64,000 nucleotides of DNA from Metallyticus violacea (GCA_030762175.1 CM060831.1:67686001-67750000); one strand, 5' to 3'. Shown: positions 13,175-25,585, numbered from the stretch's first letter. Translations and numbers: made by a program. The notes: generated from the sequence alone by a model not told the origin.

Positions 13175-14155
13175 CTTTGGACACAAAATTTTGGACTAAA
13201 ACTGAAAGCACTTAAATCAAAGGCTATAGTCAGGGGACAAAATGCCGCCCATTTTGATAAACAGCAATGCAATTAATTATACCAGCACGGTTAAAAATCT
13301 AGGTGTTTATAAACTCCGATCTAGAATGGCACAGTTTGTTGACCATAAATACAATAAAATATTTTCTTTGATTTACAAATTAAAACAGGTAACAAAAGAT
13401 CTATGTCTCAATCTCTAAAAAAATATCATTCATATGGTTTTTATGTCTCACTTGGTTTATTGTAATGTTTTGTACTCTAATCTGAATACTGGGCAAAGCG
13501 ACAGGTTCATAAACGTTCATAGTGCCTGAGCTCGTTTCGTCTTCAACACTCGTAAATTTGATCCTGTGATACCCCTAAGCAATCAACTGTCTTGGCTACC
13601 TCTAACTGAAAGCAGAACTTTCCATTCCCTAAAGCTCCTGTTCAAACTCCTCCGTATCTCCATCCCTCAGTACACCGTATCTCACTTCGCATACACGTGC
13701 TACCTCGAACCGAAATATGACTTCACTGTCTATCCCTTGTCACCGAACACTTTCTACTCAACTTCATTCAGCGTGTCAGTTTCCAGTATCTGGAACTCCC
13801 TTCCTCTTGAAGTCGGAGATTGTCGGACAATAAAGTAATTTAAACGTAGATGAAATTGTCGTCAATTCTAGGAATACAGCACTTAGTCTTTCGCTTCTTC
13901 CTGCTTTTCTTCTTCTTCCCCTCGTCCTTGCCCCTTGTACTCGAGAAAATTATTGAAAAACAAATGGAATTCTAACAATATCCTTTATCAACTTTCAAAC
14001 TATATTAAAATATGTAATATTTACATGCACTATATGTCTTCAATTTGACCTTTTGTATTTTATATAACTATGTATATTGTATTGAGTATTTTTGCTGTAG
14101 AGTGGAAGAGAATACCCCAGGGCCTTTATATTGCCAGGGTAAAAAAATAAATAAA
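13175..14155 (+). mobile_element. LINE 3' portion (reverse transcriptase C-terminus plus 3' UTR)
   Basis: Reading across several frameshifts and one or two stops gives the C-terminal region typical of Jockey/CR1-like LINEs: a KSKAIV motif near 13217, STVKNLGVY near 13286, an SHLVYCNVLYSNL-like block near 13449-13490, ARFVFN near 13530, then an open stretch 13566-13838 containing QLSWLPLTESRTFHSL and SIWNSLPL. The 3' UTR follows and ends at an AATAAATAAA tail near 14146-14155. The endonuclease and catalytic reverse transcriptase core are missing, as in a 5'-truncated insertion. Family-level assignment is inferred from motif resemblance. Confidence 0.8.
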
Positions 14156-14340
14156 CCGGGAGATCAGGAATCCGAAGAGGCGATGCTTGGATGCGGAGGG
14201 GTTCCATATATTTCCACACATGGCCCACGAAAAGCACTCCGGAACAGCCAAGGTATCACTTGAAGTGTCCCGAGGCCTCCAGACACAAACTACCGGACTG
14301 TGGGATAGGAACTTTCTCCTTTACGCAAGCCACCGCCAAG

Positions 14341-14580
14341 CTCGCCTTGTCTGACACATTTATGAAATTCCAGCAACCACAAAAAACCGAAGATCAGGAT
14401 GATCGGTTTCAAGGGAATAAAACCCGAATGCGAGTTCGACTCACTCCGTTCGGTTTTATTGATGTAGAAACATGGAAAATATCTTCGTAAGGGTGGATGG
14501 TTCTAGAGGGAATCGAACCGCAGATCTCCCCATTACAAGTCTCTGCCTTAGCAACGTAAGCCATCCGTGTAGGATCAAAA
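14341..14580 (-). mobile_element. SINE-like element, family D
   Basis: On the minus strand a tRNA-like head runs from about 14576 downward. Box A-like TGGCTTACGTTGCTAAGG and box B-like GGTTCGATTCCC are spaced as in a tRNA. The body shows the short block ATCATCCTGATCTTCGG, also visible in looser form in the family C element (TCATCCTGACCTTAGC). Only one copy was seen, and the 3' end is not defined. Confidence 0.55.
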
Positions 14581-15409
14581 AGGAATGCATTATTATGCCC
14601 GTTTTCATTGTGCATTAGATATTTTGTTGAACAGAAAATGCACCACTAGCAGTACTGCTAAAACAGAACGATATTACTACAATCAGCATAACTTATTACT
14701 ATGCATATATCCGAGACGCCTGTGGCTCTATATCTGGTCTTCTTACTGGCCGGATGCTGAATTCCCAAGCATTTTTCCTCTTTACCGCGATTTACGCGTC
14801 AGCATTTATATTTTACACTGCCTTACTTTCATTCCATATAAGCTGCTTAGAGGCAAGCTTTATCTTCCTTTGCCTGTAAAGAAAATTTTAAATAAATTTA
14901 TGCGGCGCTCCTCCTCGCAGCAGGAAGGCCATCAGTTCATTGCGAAAACTCCGGTCGTGCAGTTTTAATGAGATTTGCAGATATTAAAGGAAGAAGAGTT
15001 ACTGCTGGCGTGGCTGGTAATAATTTGGTTTAGAAGACACTGTAATTAATTGGAAGCCTTAATTAAGACTTGGATTTGTTGGTCCTACGTTAAAGAAATA
15101 TTGCCGCTTTCAATATCTGTCACGCTGCAAATATAAATTCCTCGTCAGCTATTGAATATAATTTCTACAAACTCAGAGAAAATATAAAAAAAACCTATTT
15201 TATTAATGCAGCTTTATTTTTTTCAATCTATTTCCCAACTTCTTTTTAACCTTGATCATTTCCTGGGCAAATGCAGCCGCCGCAACTGGAAAAAAGAAAG
15301 TTAAGAATCGCCGCGCGTAAAGTGGGCATTTTTATTTTTATTCAATTTTATTTAAAATATCAACTTGTGCTATAAGAGATGTTGATAATAATGCTCTTCA
15401 ACAGAAATA
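14581..15409. other. No gene recognised
   Basis: A 127-codon open frame starts at 14585 on the plus strand but shows no motif I know. It overlaps the SINE boundary and looks fortuitous. Confidence 0.4.
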
Positions 15410-15657
15410 CATTACTGGCATCTGCGAAGGAAATTCCCGCATTCCATGTAACATTTTGTCTGTAAGAACACTAAGTTCGGAACAAACTTCTTGTTATTGA
15501 GGGATTCTGTCCCTCGTAACGTTTAAACAACTTGGCGAACTGTTTGTTTACCTGGAACGCGACTGTCAAGATATTTTCTTGTGAATTGCTCTAATACTTC
15601 TTTGCAAGAATCCTTTATCACATATGTACTGTTCATATAAACCCGTTCCTCAATACT
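15410..15657 (-). pseudogene. Transposase N-terminal helix-turn-helix fragment
   Basis: On the minus strand the frame reads SIEERVYMNSTYVIKDSCKE, then FTRKYLDSRVPGKQTVRQVV. This aligns with the N-terminal helix-turn-helix of insect mariner-like transposases, where 'EERVFIVexY...FPxxxVPxKxTIxRLV' is usual. An in-frame stop at about 15523 is followed in the same frame by TLRGTESLNNKK, matching the next block (kFRetGSVxDKK). The catalytic domain was not found nearby and the termini are undefined. This is a dead fragment. Confidence 0.7.
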
Positions 15658-15942
15658 ATATTTATGTAATGGTATAACTAATGAAGAACAATTAGCACAC
15701 AATATACACACAATGAAAGTGCCTAGTATCATACGAACGCACAACCACCATTTCTGACAAAGCCTCCTCAAACTAACTACAAGCTGCTATCTGCACATGC
15801 ATTATAGGACTTGGCTTCTTTCTGTAGGCAGGTGCACCCTGCTTGCCCGTAACTCATAAAATCTCATTGTTTTTTCTATTTAATCTATTGTATATTCAGT
15901 ATAGTAATGGACGTTGATGAAGATAATGAATGATATTTTTAA

Positions 15943-16480
15943 TGGGAGGGCATATCCAAAGGAATGCACATCGGCAATTATGTGTACAACATTTAAAAAA
16001 GGTAGCCCAAAAGTAAATTATAAGGGGGTAGCACTTCTTCCAGTAATGGGAAACATTTATTGCTAAATTTTATATCAGAGAATTAGGCAATGGGCAGTAG
16101 AATACAATACACTTTCAAAATTCCAAGCAGAGTTTAGGGAAGGATACAACATAGTGGACAATATTTTTGTATTGGACACACTGAGAATACAACAAACACA
16201 TAAAAAGAGAGGGAAACTGCATTGTGCCTTCATTAGATTTTTGAAAAGTTTTTAATTCCGTAGATAGGCAAGCATTATGGAGTAAATTATGGACGAAAGG
16301 GGTCTCGAGTAAAATGATCAATGCATTAGAATCAATATATGTTAAGGTACAGTTTTGATATTATATGATGGCGATAAAGTTTCAAAAAGTGTAATAACAC
16401 GGAGAGGTGTGAGGTAAGGCTGTATCCATGACCCATCTTTTTCAATCTGTTTGTAGATGACATACCGGAGAAAACGAGTG
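15943..16480 (+). mobile_element. LINE reverse transcriptase fragment, decayed
   Basis: With frameshifts and stops the translation follows the fingers/palm region of a non-LTR reverse transcriptase in order: FKKGSPKVNYKG near 15992, LLPVMGNIY, SKFQAEFREGYNIVDNIFVL near 16113-16175, a degraded CAFIDFEKAFD block (reads CAFIRFLKSF), then SVDRQALWSKLW and LFNLFVDDIPE-like sequence near 16440-16470. The YxDD box is not preserved. The likely clade is RTE/R1-like by motif style, which is an inference. Sequence after 16480 may be further decayed LINE but shows no motif. Confidence 0.8.
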
Positions 16481-17262
16481 TTGCAAAATGTGATGCCTCG
16501 AATATATTGAATATTAGAACGCGTTATCTCTAGACCACAGAGATTCTATTTTGAAAATAAAAGGCACATTTTCACGTTCTAAGTAAATCCAATGTGAAGC
16601 GAATTTAGAAGGAACAACATTAACGGTGCCAACTCAAGCTATCCTACTGTATAATTCCATACTGTGGCACTATTAGGTCTATTGTTACACCCCTTTATAT
16701 TTAGCAAAATATACATTGGTAACTGATAAATATGCAGAATAACATTAAAATTACTAAAAGCAAATGTTATAGAGAGGTGTTATCTGGTTCTCCGTGAAGT
16801 GGAATACGAAATAAATGTGATGGGAATCGAAGAGTTTGCGGCCCTCCAGGGAATAACATTATATGCAGAGTTGTACTATTAATTTTAAGGAAAATAAATT
16901 TACGATATGTCAAATTGGTTGTAATGTAATAAGAATTGCTGGATTGGATAATAAGAGTTCATTTAAATCTATAGGCATTACTTAACGTTAATTTTTAAAA
17001 TCTAGTTTCTTAATTACATTGGATTGAAATAATACGTTATTCACTGTCGAATAATTATTACTGCTAGCAGAAATGTTTTCATGTTGGCCATTTGTTGACA
17101 GAGTTAAAATATTACGGCATTGTTTTTATTTTACGGGAACTTTCCTATATTTGCACTGGAAATGAATCATATCAATATTTTTTCCAGTGCGGGTAGTATA
17201 AAGTTAAACTTTCAGGGAAAAAAAATCTTAAAAGTGTGCGAAATACAAAAATTCGCATGTAA
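16481..17262. other. Probably eroded LINE or unique DNA
   Basis: No motif survives. Several short plus-strand frames are rich in Lys, Glu and Ile but cannot be assigned. Confidence 0.35.
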
Positions 17263-17803
17263 TTATGCGGTCCATTTCAAACCTGCCAACGTTCTAGCGG
17301 GCTGTATGTAGCTCGTTTACTGGGAAGAACCGACCGCTCCCTCAGGGGAAGAAAATTAACAAGCGCGGCGTTCAACCTGTCATTTTAAAGTCTTGTTGAA
17401 AACACGGAGTTATAGTAAATCCATTATTTACAATGGTGCGGCACAGTGTCGAGCAATGAATATTTATTGTTGAAATTTATCTCTTAAAAGGACAATCTTA
17501 CGACAACCGTTTTCCTGGAGCCACTGTCTCTTTAAGACTATGAGTAACTGAACTGTTTAGAAAGTGGCGTGAAACGGGGTCAAAAGACAAAAGGAAAAGC
17601 GAAAGAAAACAGTTTTGAAAGAGGAGAAACTTGAAGATGTTCAGTCAAAAATCCAGAAAAATCTAGGAAACGTTCACGCCGATTAGCACAAGAATGCATC
17701 TCAAAAATGCTCCGTACAGAGTGATGACCGTATCCGTATCGTGCGCTCGCAACTCCCCATACGGCCCGCTACAACGCCGGCAGCTTTGAAATGGACCGCA
17801 CTG
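17263..17803 (+). mobile_element. Mariner-type element with inverted ends, internally deleted
   Basis: The right end is GGACCGCACTG followed by TA (17804-17805). Its reverse complement (TGCGGTCCATTTCAAAGCTG and on to GCGGGCCGTATG) matches the left end at 17265-17315 (TGCGGTCCATTTCAAACCTG and on to GCGGGCTGTATG). About 45 of 52 positions agree. The left terminal three bases are eroded, so the exact start is uncertain by 1-2 bp. The interior, 541 bp in all, keeps only the N-terminal DNA-binding part of the transposase. Confidence 0.85.
17433..17730 (+). pseudogene. Transposase N-terminal DNA-binding region, broken
   Basis: The start ATG at 17433 begins MVRHSVEQ and hits a stop at 17457. Translation past the stop gives IFIVEIYLLKGQSY and FPGATVSLR, the expected first helix-turn-helix. 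After a frameshift come KWRETGS and KKTVLKEEKLEDV. After another come KRSRRLAQEC near 17668, matching the GSVxDKKR..VLTEEKL...SRRLAQE succession of insect mariner-like transposases. No catalytic DDE domain remains between this and the right inverted end. Confidence 0.75.
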
Positions 17804-18365
17804 TATATAACTTAATTCATAGCATCTAATAATCCATCCTTGTTATCCCTTAAATGCGTATATTTTACCATTCAACTGAGGAAATAAAGTGAAGGAATGA
17901 AAATGTTGCCCTTCGTGATTAAAGGTTATCAAATTTACGTAAAAAAGGAAAAACTGTAAACAAAATTATTTCACTTTATTAATTAACCGTAAACATAAAC
18001 AGAAGGTGAAAGAACTGGTGAAATAAAGAGAAAGTGCTAAATCGTAACGGGCTTTTGTCTTGTATGTAAAAACAAACCAATGAGAGGAATGGCGTTCTAA
18101 TGGTTTCTCCGATATTAAATTAGGAAAGCGGAAGGGGGAAGCAAACTGAAAGCCTTTCTGTGTTGGAGAAACTGTAGGCCTTCGTTTTAGACCAACTGTC
18201 CTTTCTGCTCGCATTTTTTATCTGCTCCGGCATTTTAATGATCAATACTGCATACTTACGAGGGGTAGATGGATTGTGCGCGCTTCCCTTTTATACGTTC
18301 TTTATTGTTAAACGTTTTTGTAGTTTTCTTTACAATGTATTTTTTTTGTTACAGACAAGGCTATA

Positions 18366-18440
18366 CAGGGTGTTCATTTAATTTATGACTTTCCCAAGCA
18401 TTTGGTATAAATATATCTTCTATAATGTCATACATGAAAT
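18366..18440 (+). repeat. Isolated transposon-like terminus
   Basis: TA then CAGGGTGTTCATTTAATTTA. It resembles the sequence starting at 41320 over about 40 bp (shared CAGGGTGT, TTTAAT, TCCCAA and TTGGT blocks in the same order). No matching inverted end was found nearby, so this is probably a solo end of a mariner-like element. Confidence 0.35.
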
Positions 18441-19427
18441 GTTTATGTAGTGTACCAAGTTAAATTTTTATAAATATTTCAAATGTTTTATTCATCACTT
18501 TTAAGCAGTCGCAATCGATCCTCGCAGGTATACTTTCTCCCTTTCTTTTTGAAATCTATGTTTATTGAATTTTTCTAATGGATTATAAGCAATTGTACGA
18601 AAAAAATCTTAGAATTCTCTTATTATTTTCAGTTTTCACATGAGCGATGATAATGTTTTCCACCATTACTGGTTTTGGTGTGTATGGGTGTATAGGTTTC
18701 TAAAATAACTAAATATATTTATTAACATACAGTTTTACTCTATTTGCTACTGAAGACAATTTTAAGATTACCTCCATTCTTTTGATATCACAAATACGAA
18801 AATTTCTCTAATTCATTGAAGTATAGACTTTCATATGCTAAAACTTTAACTGGTAATATGGATTCATTTTATTTGTTATCTAAACAGACCTTTGATTAGA
18901 GAGCAAAAACACTACAAGCCATTTTTACCACATGATTATTATATTATATTTTCTGCTGAAAATTTCTTAAATGATTGTAATCTTAAATCATGAACGGCCA
19001 TTAAGTCTTCCAAGTTAAAAAAAATGCCAAAAATGAAACCACTATCATGTTCTTCTATGAGAGCATTTCAGTTTCAGATATGTTTTTCGTGGAAAGGATA
19101 AGGAATTACATATAAACACTGTTTGTAGTTGAATATCTTTGATTGTGTGCGTTTCAGGGGAAATACTGCCACGAAAGAGGTGTGAAAGGTTTTTGGCCTA
19201 GACCAACTGTACGTCTATCTTATGAGAAAGGTTCAGTCATTGTTTCAAATAGTTTAATTAATTCAACGTCCTAACGTGTTGTGGATAAAACTGACTGCAT
19301 TGACGTACGCTTTGTCTCAGGCTCGTAAAGGTGCACCCTGTGACAATTTGGGTTAGTTTATTGTGATAGCGATTGAGATACTGTAATTTGAGAACAGTTT
19401 TATTTTTATTTTATCAATTTTATATAA

Positions 19428-19458
<31 letters not shown>

Positions 19459-21377
19459 TGCTGCAACTAAATTTGCTAGAACCCATATGTCCCTCAATGA
19501 TAACTCTGTCGAATACCTTGTCATGAGCCATAACAACTTAATAGGTGAGTAGTCAAAATTAACTGACTTTTTCTGTTATTTGTGCCAGAAAAAAATGCAA
19601 TTTGAGAAAAATCTATTCGTTCTAAACCCATGTTTTAACTATGGGTATTAATATTTTATTAATTATTTTGGTATATAATTTATAACATTAATGTAATAGG
19701 CATATTCCTCTATACTTCGACCATTAACTTTTATCACCTTTCTTATAGCATACCTCCATTCCGCTATGCAATCAGAGTTTGTATATACGAGTGGAAATAG
19801 AATATCCTTCAGTGGATGTGCGCTTCCCGGTGAAACTGAAGTTAAAGTTCCGTTAACGCTGGCAATTGAACTTGCTCAGTCATGTTTACCACGCCAATAG
19901 TTTCAATTCATTTCTGTAGCAACTGAATGTTAAAATTTTCTACTGTTTATTTGTGTATTGTGAAGTAGGCCAAGAGTGAGATATGCCTTATACTAAAGAA
20001 TATTTGTTTGAGTATTATATACAAAAGAAATCTGGAACGGTATTTGTTGTGGGGGGTGTTGTTGTAGGTCTCGCGTTGGTGTCAATTTGGAAGCATTATT
20101 ACGATGCAGTTAGCTCCGTCGTTGTGGTTTCGGCTGGTGTTGACTGCTTGTAGATGTTTATTTGTTGTTTCAGCCCCGAATACAACAAATTTTCAGGGTA
20201 GTTGCCCTAATTTCATTGATCCTAAATCAACGGGTCTAGGAAGAGGTTTAGGCGGTATAAATTCGCACGCGGTTTGACGTTGCTTTTAAGAATGATTTAT
20301 TTAAAACATCTGTGCTTTATCATCGATATAGTCAAATCACTGTAGTACATTTATTAAACGATGTTTAGACTATTGGACTGTTTGTCCCGACGAAACGTAA
20401 TATTATGAGTACTGAACCGAAGACTAAACAAATGCGGGTATAAGTTTTGCGAACTCCGGTTGCCTGAATGCGTGATGCTGCTAGGATGAAGCCAGAATGG
20501 TATCATTAGAACGCCAGAGACTAGGAACCAATGAAAAAAAAAGTGTATTTAGAGAAATGAGAATTGAATAGAATGAAAAGCAGCGCCCAATATTGTCCTT
20601 ATGTACCTGATTCAAATAGGAAACGTTGGGGCAAGCAAGCCACACGAAACACGTGCTAGCATCCCGTCTCTATTCATAAAAATTCAAGCTCTGCTTCTAT
20701 GGTGCTTTTAAATTTGCCTGTCCTCGTCTGTTTCGTTCGTCCACAGGAGTTTAAAAATCTATCACACGATGCGCTACTTCAAACTTTAACTGTTCTCAGT
20801 GTATTGGGGTCAACTGCCTCCAACTGTATATAAAAGACTCCCATACATACATTTAAAGGGACAGTAGCTTTCTCCTGAACCCCCCCCCCCAAAAAAAAAC
20901 GTCATTTAAAGATCCAGAGAAGAATGGGAAATGTCTTTGGCTCACTTTACCCTAACTTATAAAAGATCTCACTCTTTTAAGGTGTTATGGCTCCACGTAT
21001 TTTCAATGCTATTGCGGACAAAACACAGAGTTTTACCATTTTAAAAAGATGCTAAGCTATACAATATATGAGCAAAAAATATGCATTGTAAGTGAAAAAT
21101 ATACATTATAAAAGATATTATGATAAAAGATATTATGGTAATTACGGCAAAAAAATATATAAATTATAATATTATGGGCAAAACCGTAGGAACAGTTTCA
21201 AATCGTACAAGTACTATACGGAAAAATTTCGTGCTAAATTTCCATCAAGAATTCCAATTATCAAGTTGGTTTGAACCTAAGGTATTTCATTGATACGAAC
21301 CTGAGACCGTAAAACTGGATTTTATGAGAAACTTGATTAAATGGGTTATCGATTAGAAACTTATATTAAGTTTCGTT
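18441..21377. other. No gene recognised; contains an AT microsatellite
   Basis: AT-rich sequence. A TA dinucleotide run occupies about 19425-19459. A C-run followed by an A-run (about 11 and 9 bases) lies at 20881-20900. A 15-bp direct duplication (ATAAAAGATATTATG twice) is at about 21107-21137. No coding motif. Confidence 0.5.
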
Positions 21378-21580
21378 CAGCAAGTTGATGTATCTGTCGG
21401 CAGTGCGTATAAAGCCACTCAGCTGCTGCATCTTCAACCGTATAAAACTACTGCTATACCTAAAATAAAATAGCTGAAACAAATTATCCGGGAGAATGAA
21501 TGGCAGCAAGCGCTTCAAAATCTTCTCAAAAAGATTCAGGCATGTCATACAGAGCAGAACAGGCACTTCAAGCGTCGACT
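21378..21580 (+). pseudogene. Internally deleted mariner-like transposase remnant
   Basis: One frame with a single TAG (21471) reads SVGSAYKATQLLHLQPYKTT, the end of the N-terminal DNA-binding region with its PYK motif. It continues without a shift into QQALQNLLKKIQACHTEQNR and HFK, the C-terminal tail of the same transposase type (usual pattern 'vxxNLLkRxxACixxxGgHF'). The whole catalytic domain is missing between the two, so this is an internal-deletion derivative. I could not define inverted ends. Confidence 0.65.
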
Positions 21581-21929
21581 ATGGCGGTGAATACGACATT
21601 AATTACTGTATGCTACTAATAAGCAATGAAAGAAACAAAATAAAAGCGTACTATGAGATCCGACCGCATGACATGGTTTCTCTCTGTAAATGGCGAGACT
21701 GTTACGCGGACACTTTCAGTCATTACAATTAACATCCAACTGCATAGCGAAACAGGATCCTGTATATGATTTTTAATATTGTTTCTATTATTTATTCTTT
21801 TGGTTTATTTTTTACTGAAATTATTCTGTGTTACTCTTGTTACTTTAATACCTATCATTGGTGCTAATACCTAGTTCTTTAAAATAATATAGATGCTCGG
21901 TTTCTGAAAGTTAATATAGCGGTATTCAT

Positions 21930-22700
21930 TTATACCTGAACACTCATCTTCAAACCCTTACAGGTATATGGCCTCGCGATTGACTTTGCTATCATAGGAG
22001 GGGCATGGAAAGAGAGAAGATGTCTTCTTGACTTTAAGATCTGTTTCTTTAGGGTTTTCGATGACGAAGGTGATGATGGTAAACTACTGAAATCGACAGA
22101 AGCAAAACGAGGCAATGATGTTTCCCAAACCACCAATCAAAATATAATAACGACCCAGAATTGCGGGCACTATTCAGTAACTCGGATTTCCACCTCAGAA
22201 ACGGTGCAGTCCCATGGGGGGCATTCTACCCTTGAGATGGTCGACCTTCGTCCATATTTCGCAGGAAGCTTAAAGCGATACTTACTCCCAGTGACCGAGG
22301 TAGCATAGAGACAGAGGTTCCAGTCATTTCCTAAATGGACACGGTGCAGCCCACGGAAAGGGAAGCAATTCCCTTAAAGGCCTCGCCAATATAACATAAA
22401 CCTTAATAACATTAATCTCCGTCTACCTGCCTGCATTTGAATGACAAGTACGCAATTCGAAAGGTGAAGGATTTTGCGGAAAGGGAGACTATTCCCAAGA
22501 GGGCTGTTTCACACGAAGTACTTTCATAAACACCGCAGTATCAGTCAACAAAGTTATGGCCGCTATAACTGCAGGATGATGTAAAACGGGGTTTCGGTGA
22601 ACGGTTTAAAGGCGTCGTCAATTTTACCAACATGACATGTGCTCTGGATCACAGATTTATCAAGAATATGAAATAACGGTTCGATCTCCACGCTTAGAAC
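21930..22700. other. Higher-GC patch of unknown nature
   Basis: This stretch is distinctly less AT-rich than its surroundings and has short purine/pyrimidine blocks (for example CACGGAAAGGGAAGCAATTC near 22350), but no sustained open frame. The minus frame 21930-22136 is Ser/Pro-rich and unassigned. It could be an old repeat consensus or part of a host exon or UTR; I cannot tell which. Confidence 0.3.
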
Positions 22701-25585
22701 CTCACTCCAGAACGCATACTCTTGCTCCGCATTTTACATCGTAATTAAGTCTCAGAGCACCCATAAAAAAAGAAGAACGAAAAAAAAAAAAAAAAAAAAG
22801 GCCATCCCGCAATATCAGAGAGTAGTTCATTTTCTGTTTCCTAAAGAGGGCAACAATGTTGGTGTAGCATAACCTCTGTCCTTTATAATGGTATGTAATC
22901 ATTTTGTATGACAAAAGTGTTGCATATAAATAGGGTCATTTCCTCTGCTTGTTCCCAATCGAAACTCTGTAAGCTGCGAAGGAGAAAGGACACGCCATTA
23001 GTTTTGCTGCTGAAGCAAAATGGTTATCAAAACACAGCAGAGTTGATTGCCTATTTGTATTTTAGAACAAGCAGTAATTTATATGTGGTGAATCTATTTA
23101 TAAACATCTAATATTTGAAAAATTGGATCATATAGATCTGACCCTAATCATTTTTGTCTAAAAAGGGATATAAATAGAGTAAATATAAACCTTTTATTTC
23201 CAAAGTAATAAAATTGAATAAGATTAATTTAAAATGGTAACACACACAGCCACTATAAACTAACCAAATAAGCAGAAAAAGAACAAAACACTTTAAATAC
23301 TCGCATAATATATATATTAATATATACATTAAGTTACAGCGTGGGGACCTCGTCATCTACTGAGGTACAGCAATAATTTTATGTGGTTGAACACAGCAGC
23401 TTTATACGCACAGCAACAGATATACCAACTGCCTGAGCTAAAATGTTAAAGATTCTCGAGAAAATTTTTCTGATCGATAGCTGTTCCTATGTTAAAAGTT
23501 TTTACTTTAGGTTCAAATTTTGTTCAATCTGAATGTTGCACTTCCCGATGAAGCTGTTTCTCCTGGAAATTTAGGACGAAATTCTCTCTCTCTCTTTTTT
23601 TTTTTTGGAACATTATCAATCGTAAATAAATATATTTTAGTATATCTCACTCTTGGCATTAGACAAATACACAGCAGAACGCCTAAAACGCACTTTCTAC
23701 AGAAATGCAACTGAGATGTTGGCGTGAGAAAGCCCAGTTATCTTCATTAGGGTAACTTTTAAATCCAGTCTTACCGAGAATCGCGCGTCCATTAGCGTAC
23801 ATAAATTCTACTGCTTAGCGGAATGAGGGCACGGTTTATATACATACATTACTTTACACACAATGGGAGTAAACTTTCAAAAATAGTTTTCTTGATATGA
23901 CTAACACTTAGAGATAACTATTTGGAAAAAATAGAATGGAACATGTAGAAAATAGAATTTCTTGCAACTTACTGACATAAAACAATTAATGAGTATTTTG
24001 TTCGTTATACTCTGTTAAAAATTGAGTGAATGTTAATATCGAATGAATAATGAAGCTAGGAGCAATTGTTTTTCAAAGCTTCTTGACATTTACACGAAAG
24101 ATTTAATTGCTTTACAAAATTAATTTGAAAATATCTGATTTAGTTAGGCACACCTAGTACACAAATAAATGTTTTATAGAAAATAACGTTTAAAACAAAT
24201 AAAAATAGCAGGATGATATTGTATTCTTGGTTACTTTAAATTATACAAGTAATAAATAATATTAACTTTACTTCAAATTTTGGAAATCATAAATGTTAAT
24301 TTAAAGCACAAAACAGTAAGCATATATGCTAACCAAGAAAAAACAAATAAACGGATTAAAGAATGTTTTGACTTTCTCTAGGATGTGCAAATACATTTGG
24401 CTACAATATTGCTTATTGTTACATATGAGTGAATTTTACAAATTTCTTACAGACCAATCGGGTTAACCATTCGACTAATATGACCAACCCAATATTATAA
24501 CATGATCCCAAGTTACAGAGTATATCATGTTTTCGACTATTTTAAAAAAGTTTCATAAAAGCAAACAAACTGTTAATGTGATTTTATTTTCATAAATACC
24601 GTTAAAGAAGGACACTTTTATACAGTTTTTTTGTTTATCATTCTTTAAAGAAATAATAAAAGAGAAACGATACTTCCTTCCACTCTGTATACACAAAGAG
24701 TTACAGTAAATTTTTATTAAAGAGGATCATCTACTAGACCCAATACTGCGAAAATATGTTTGCAGTTCACACACACCTTTTAAATAAGTTGAATAAACTT
24801 CACTGCAGAACTTTTTGTTATAGTACTGGCATGCTGTATATTCATACTGTTTTCTTCAGATCGATGTGCCGTTAAGAATGGGCATTTTGAGATATTTTTG
24901 ATCCTTTGATCTTACTTGATTAATTAGTACTTTTGTTTTTTTTTATCACTGCCAAGACATTAATGCATATTTAGTTAAAGGTTTCTTATTGCATCTATTA
25001 TCATTTATAAATCTATTCCCTGTACCGGTCTCACGGCAGTATATATTTCTTTGCGAAGATTGTTACTAAAGTTGATTCTAGATATGAACATAATTTTAAA
25101 CGGAATAAGCGATAAAACAACTTTAATAGAAAAAGAAACTCTAAAGAAAACGACTGCAAATCTTGAACGTTCGCCATGAAAAATTAGCATATTTGGGGGT
25201 TTTGGATTGTAAAGGGAAATATTAGCAGCGAAAACAAAAGCATTACGTTGCTCGAATAAAGTCATATTTTTCCGATACAATCACTGTTTAGCAGGGGGCG
25301 GACCACAATTCCAGCAATTTCTACAAGGTATTGCTGTATAAACGTTTTAGGAAGCAAATTTAAAGTACGATAACTTCCGGTTGCGGCACGCTTGATAGCC
25401 AAGACGTAAAACATCGCGTGAATGGACAAGGTTTATAACTAAAGGTTGGTGTAAGTCACTTCAAAAATATTTTATTTTGCTTTTGAAGCTTTAGTAGGTT
25501 TCAATATTGTGTAGTCTAAGCTATTGACAACTAACAGTGAGAGATAATATAAAATAGTTAGGCCATTTTGATTAAATCAATCAAA
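22701..25585. other. AT-rich stretch, no gene recognised
   Basis: Contains a poly-A run at about 22780-22799, a CT-then-T tract near 23581-23605 and a TA-rich palindromic stretch near 23306-23330. Nothing else was assigned. Confidence 0.5.

Noticed and set aside
13091..13276. 61-codon plus frame with a Lys run
   Set aside because: It spans the SINE poly-A run and the LINE junction and is not a gene.
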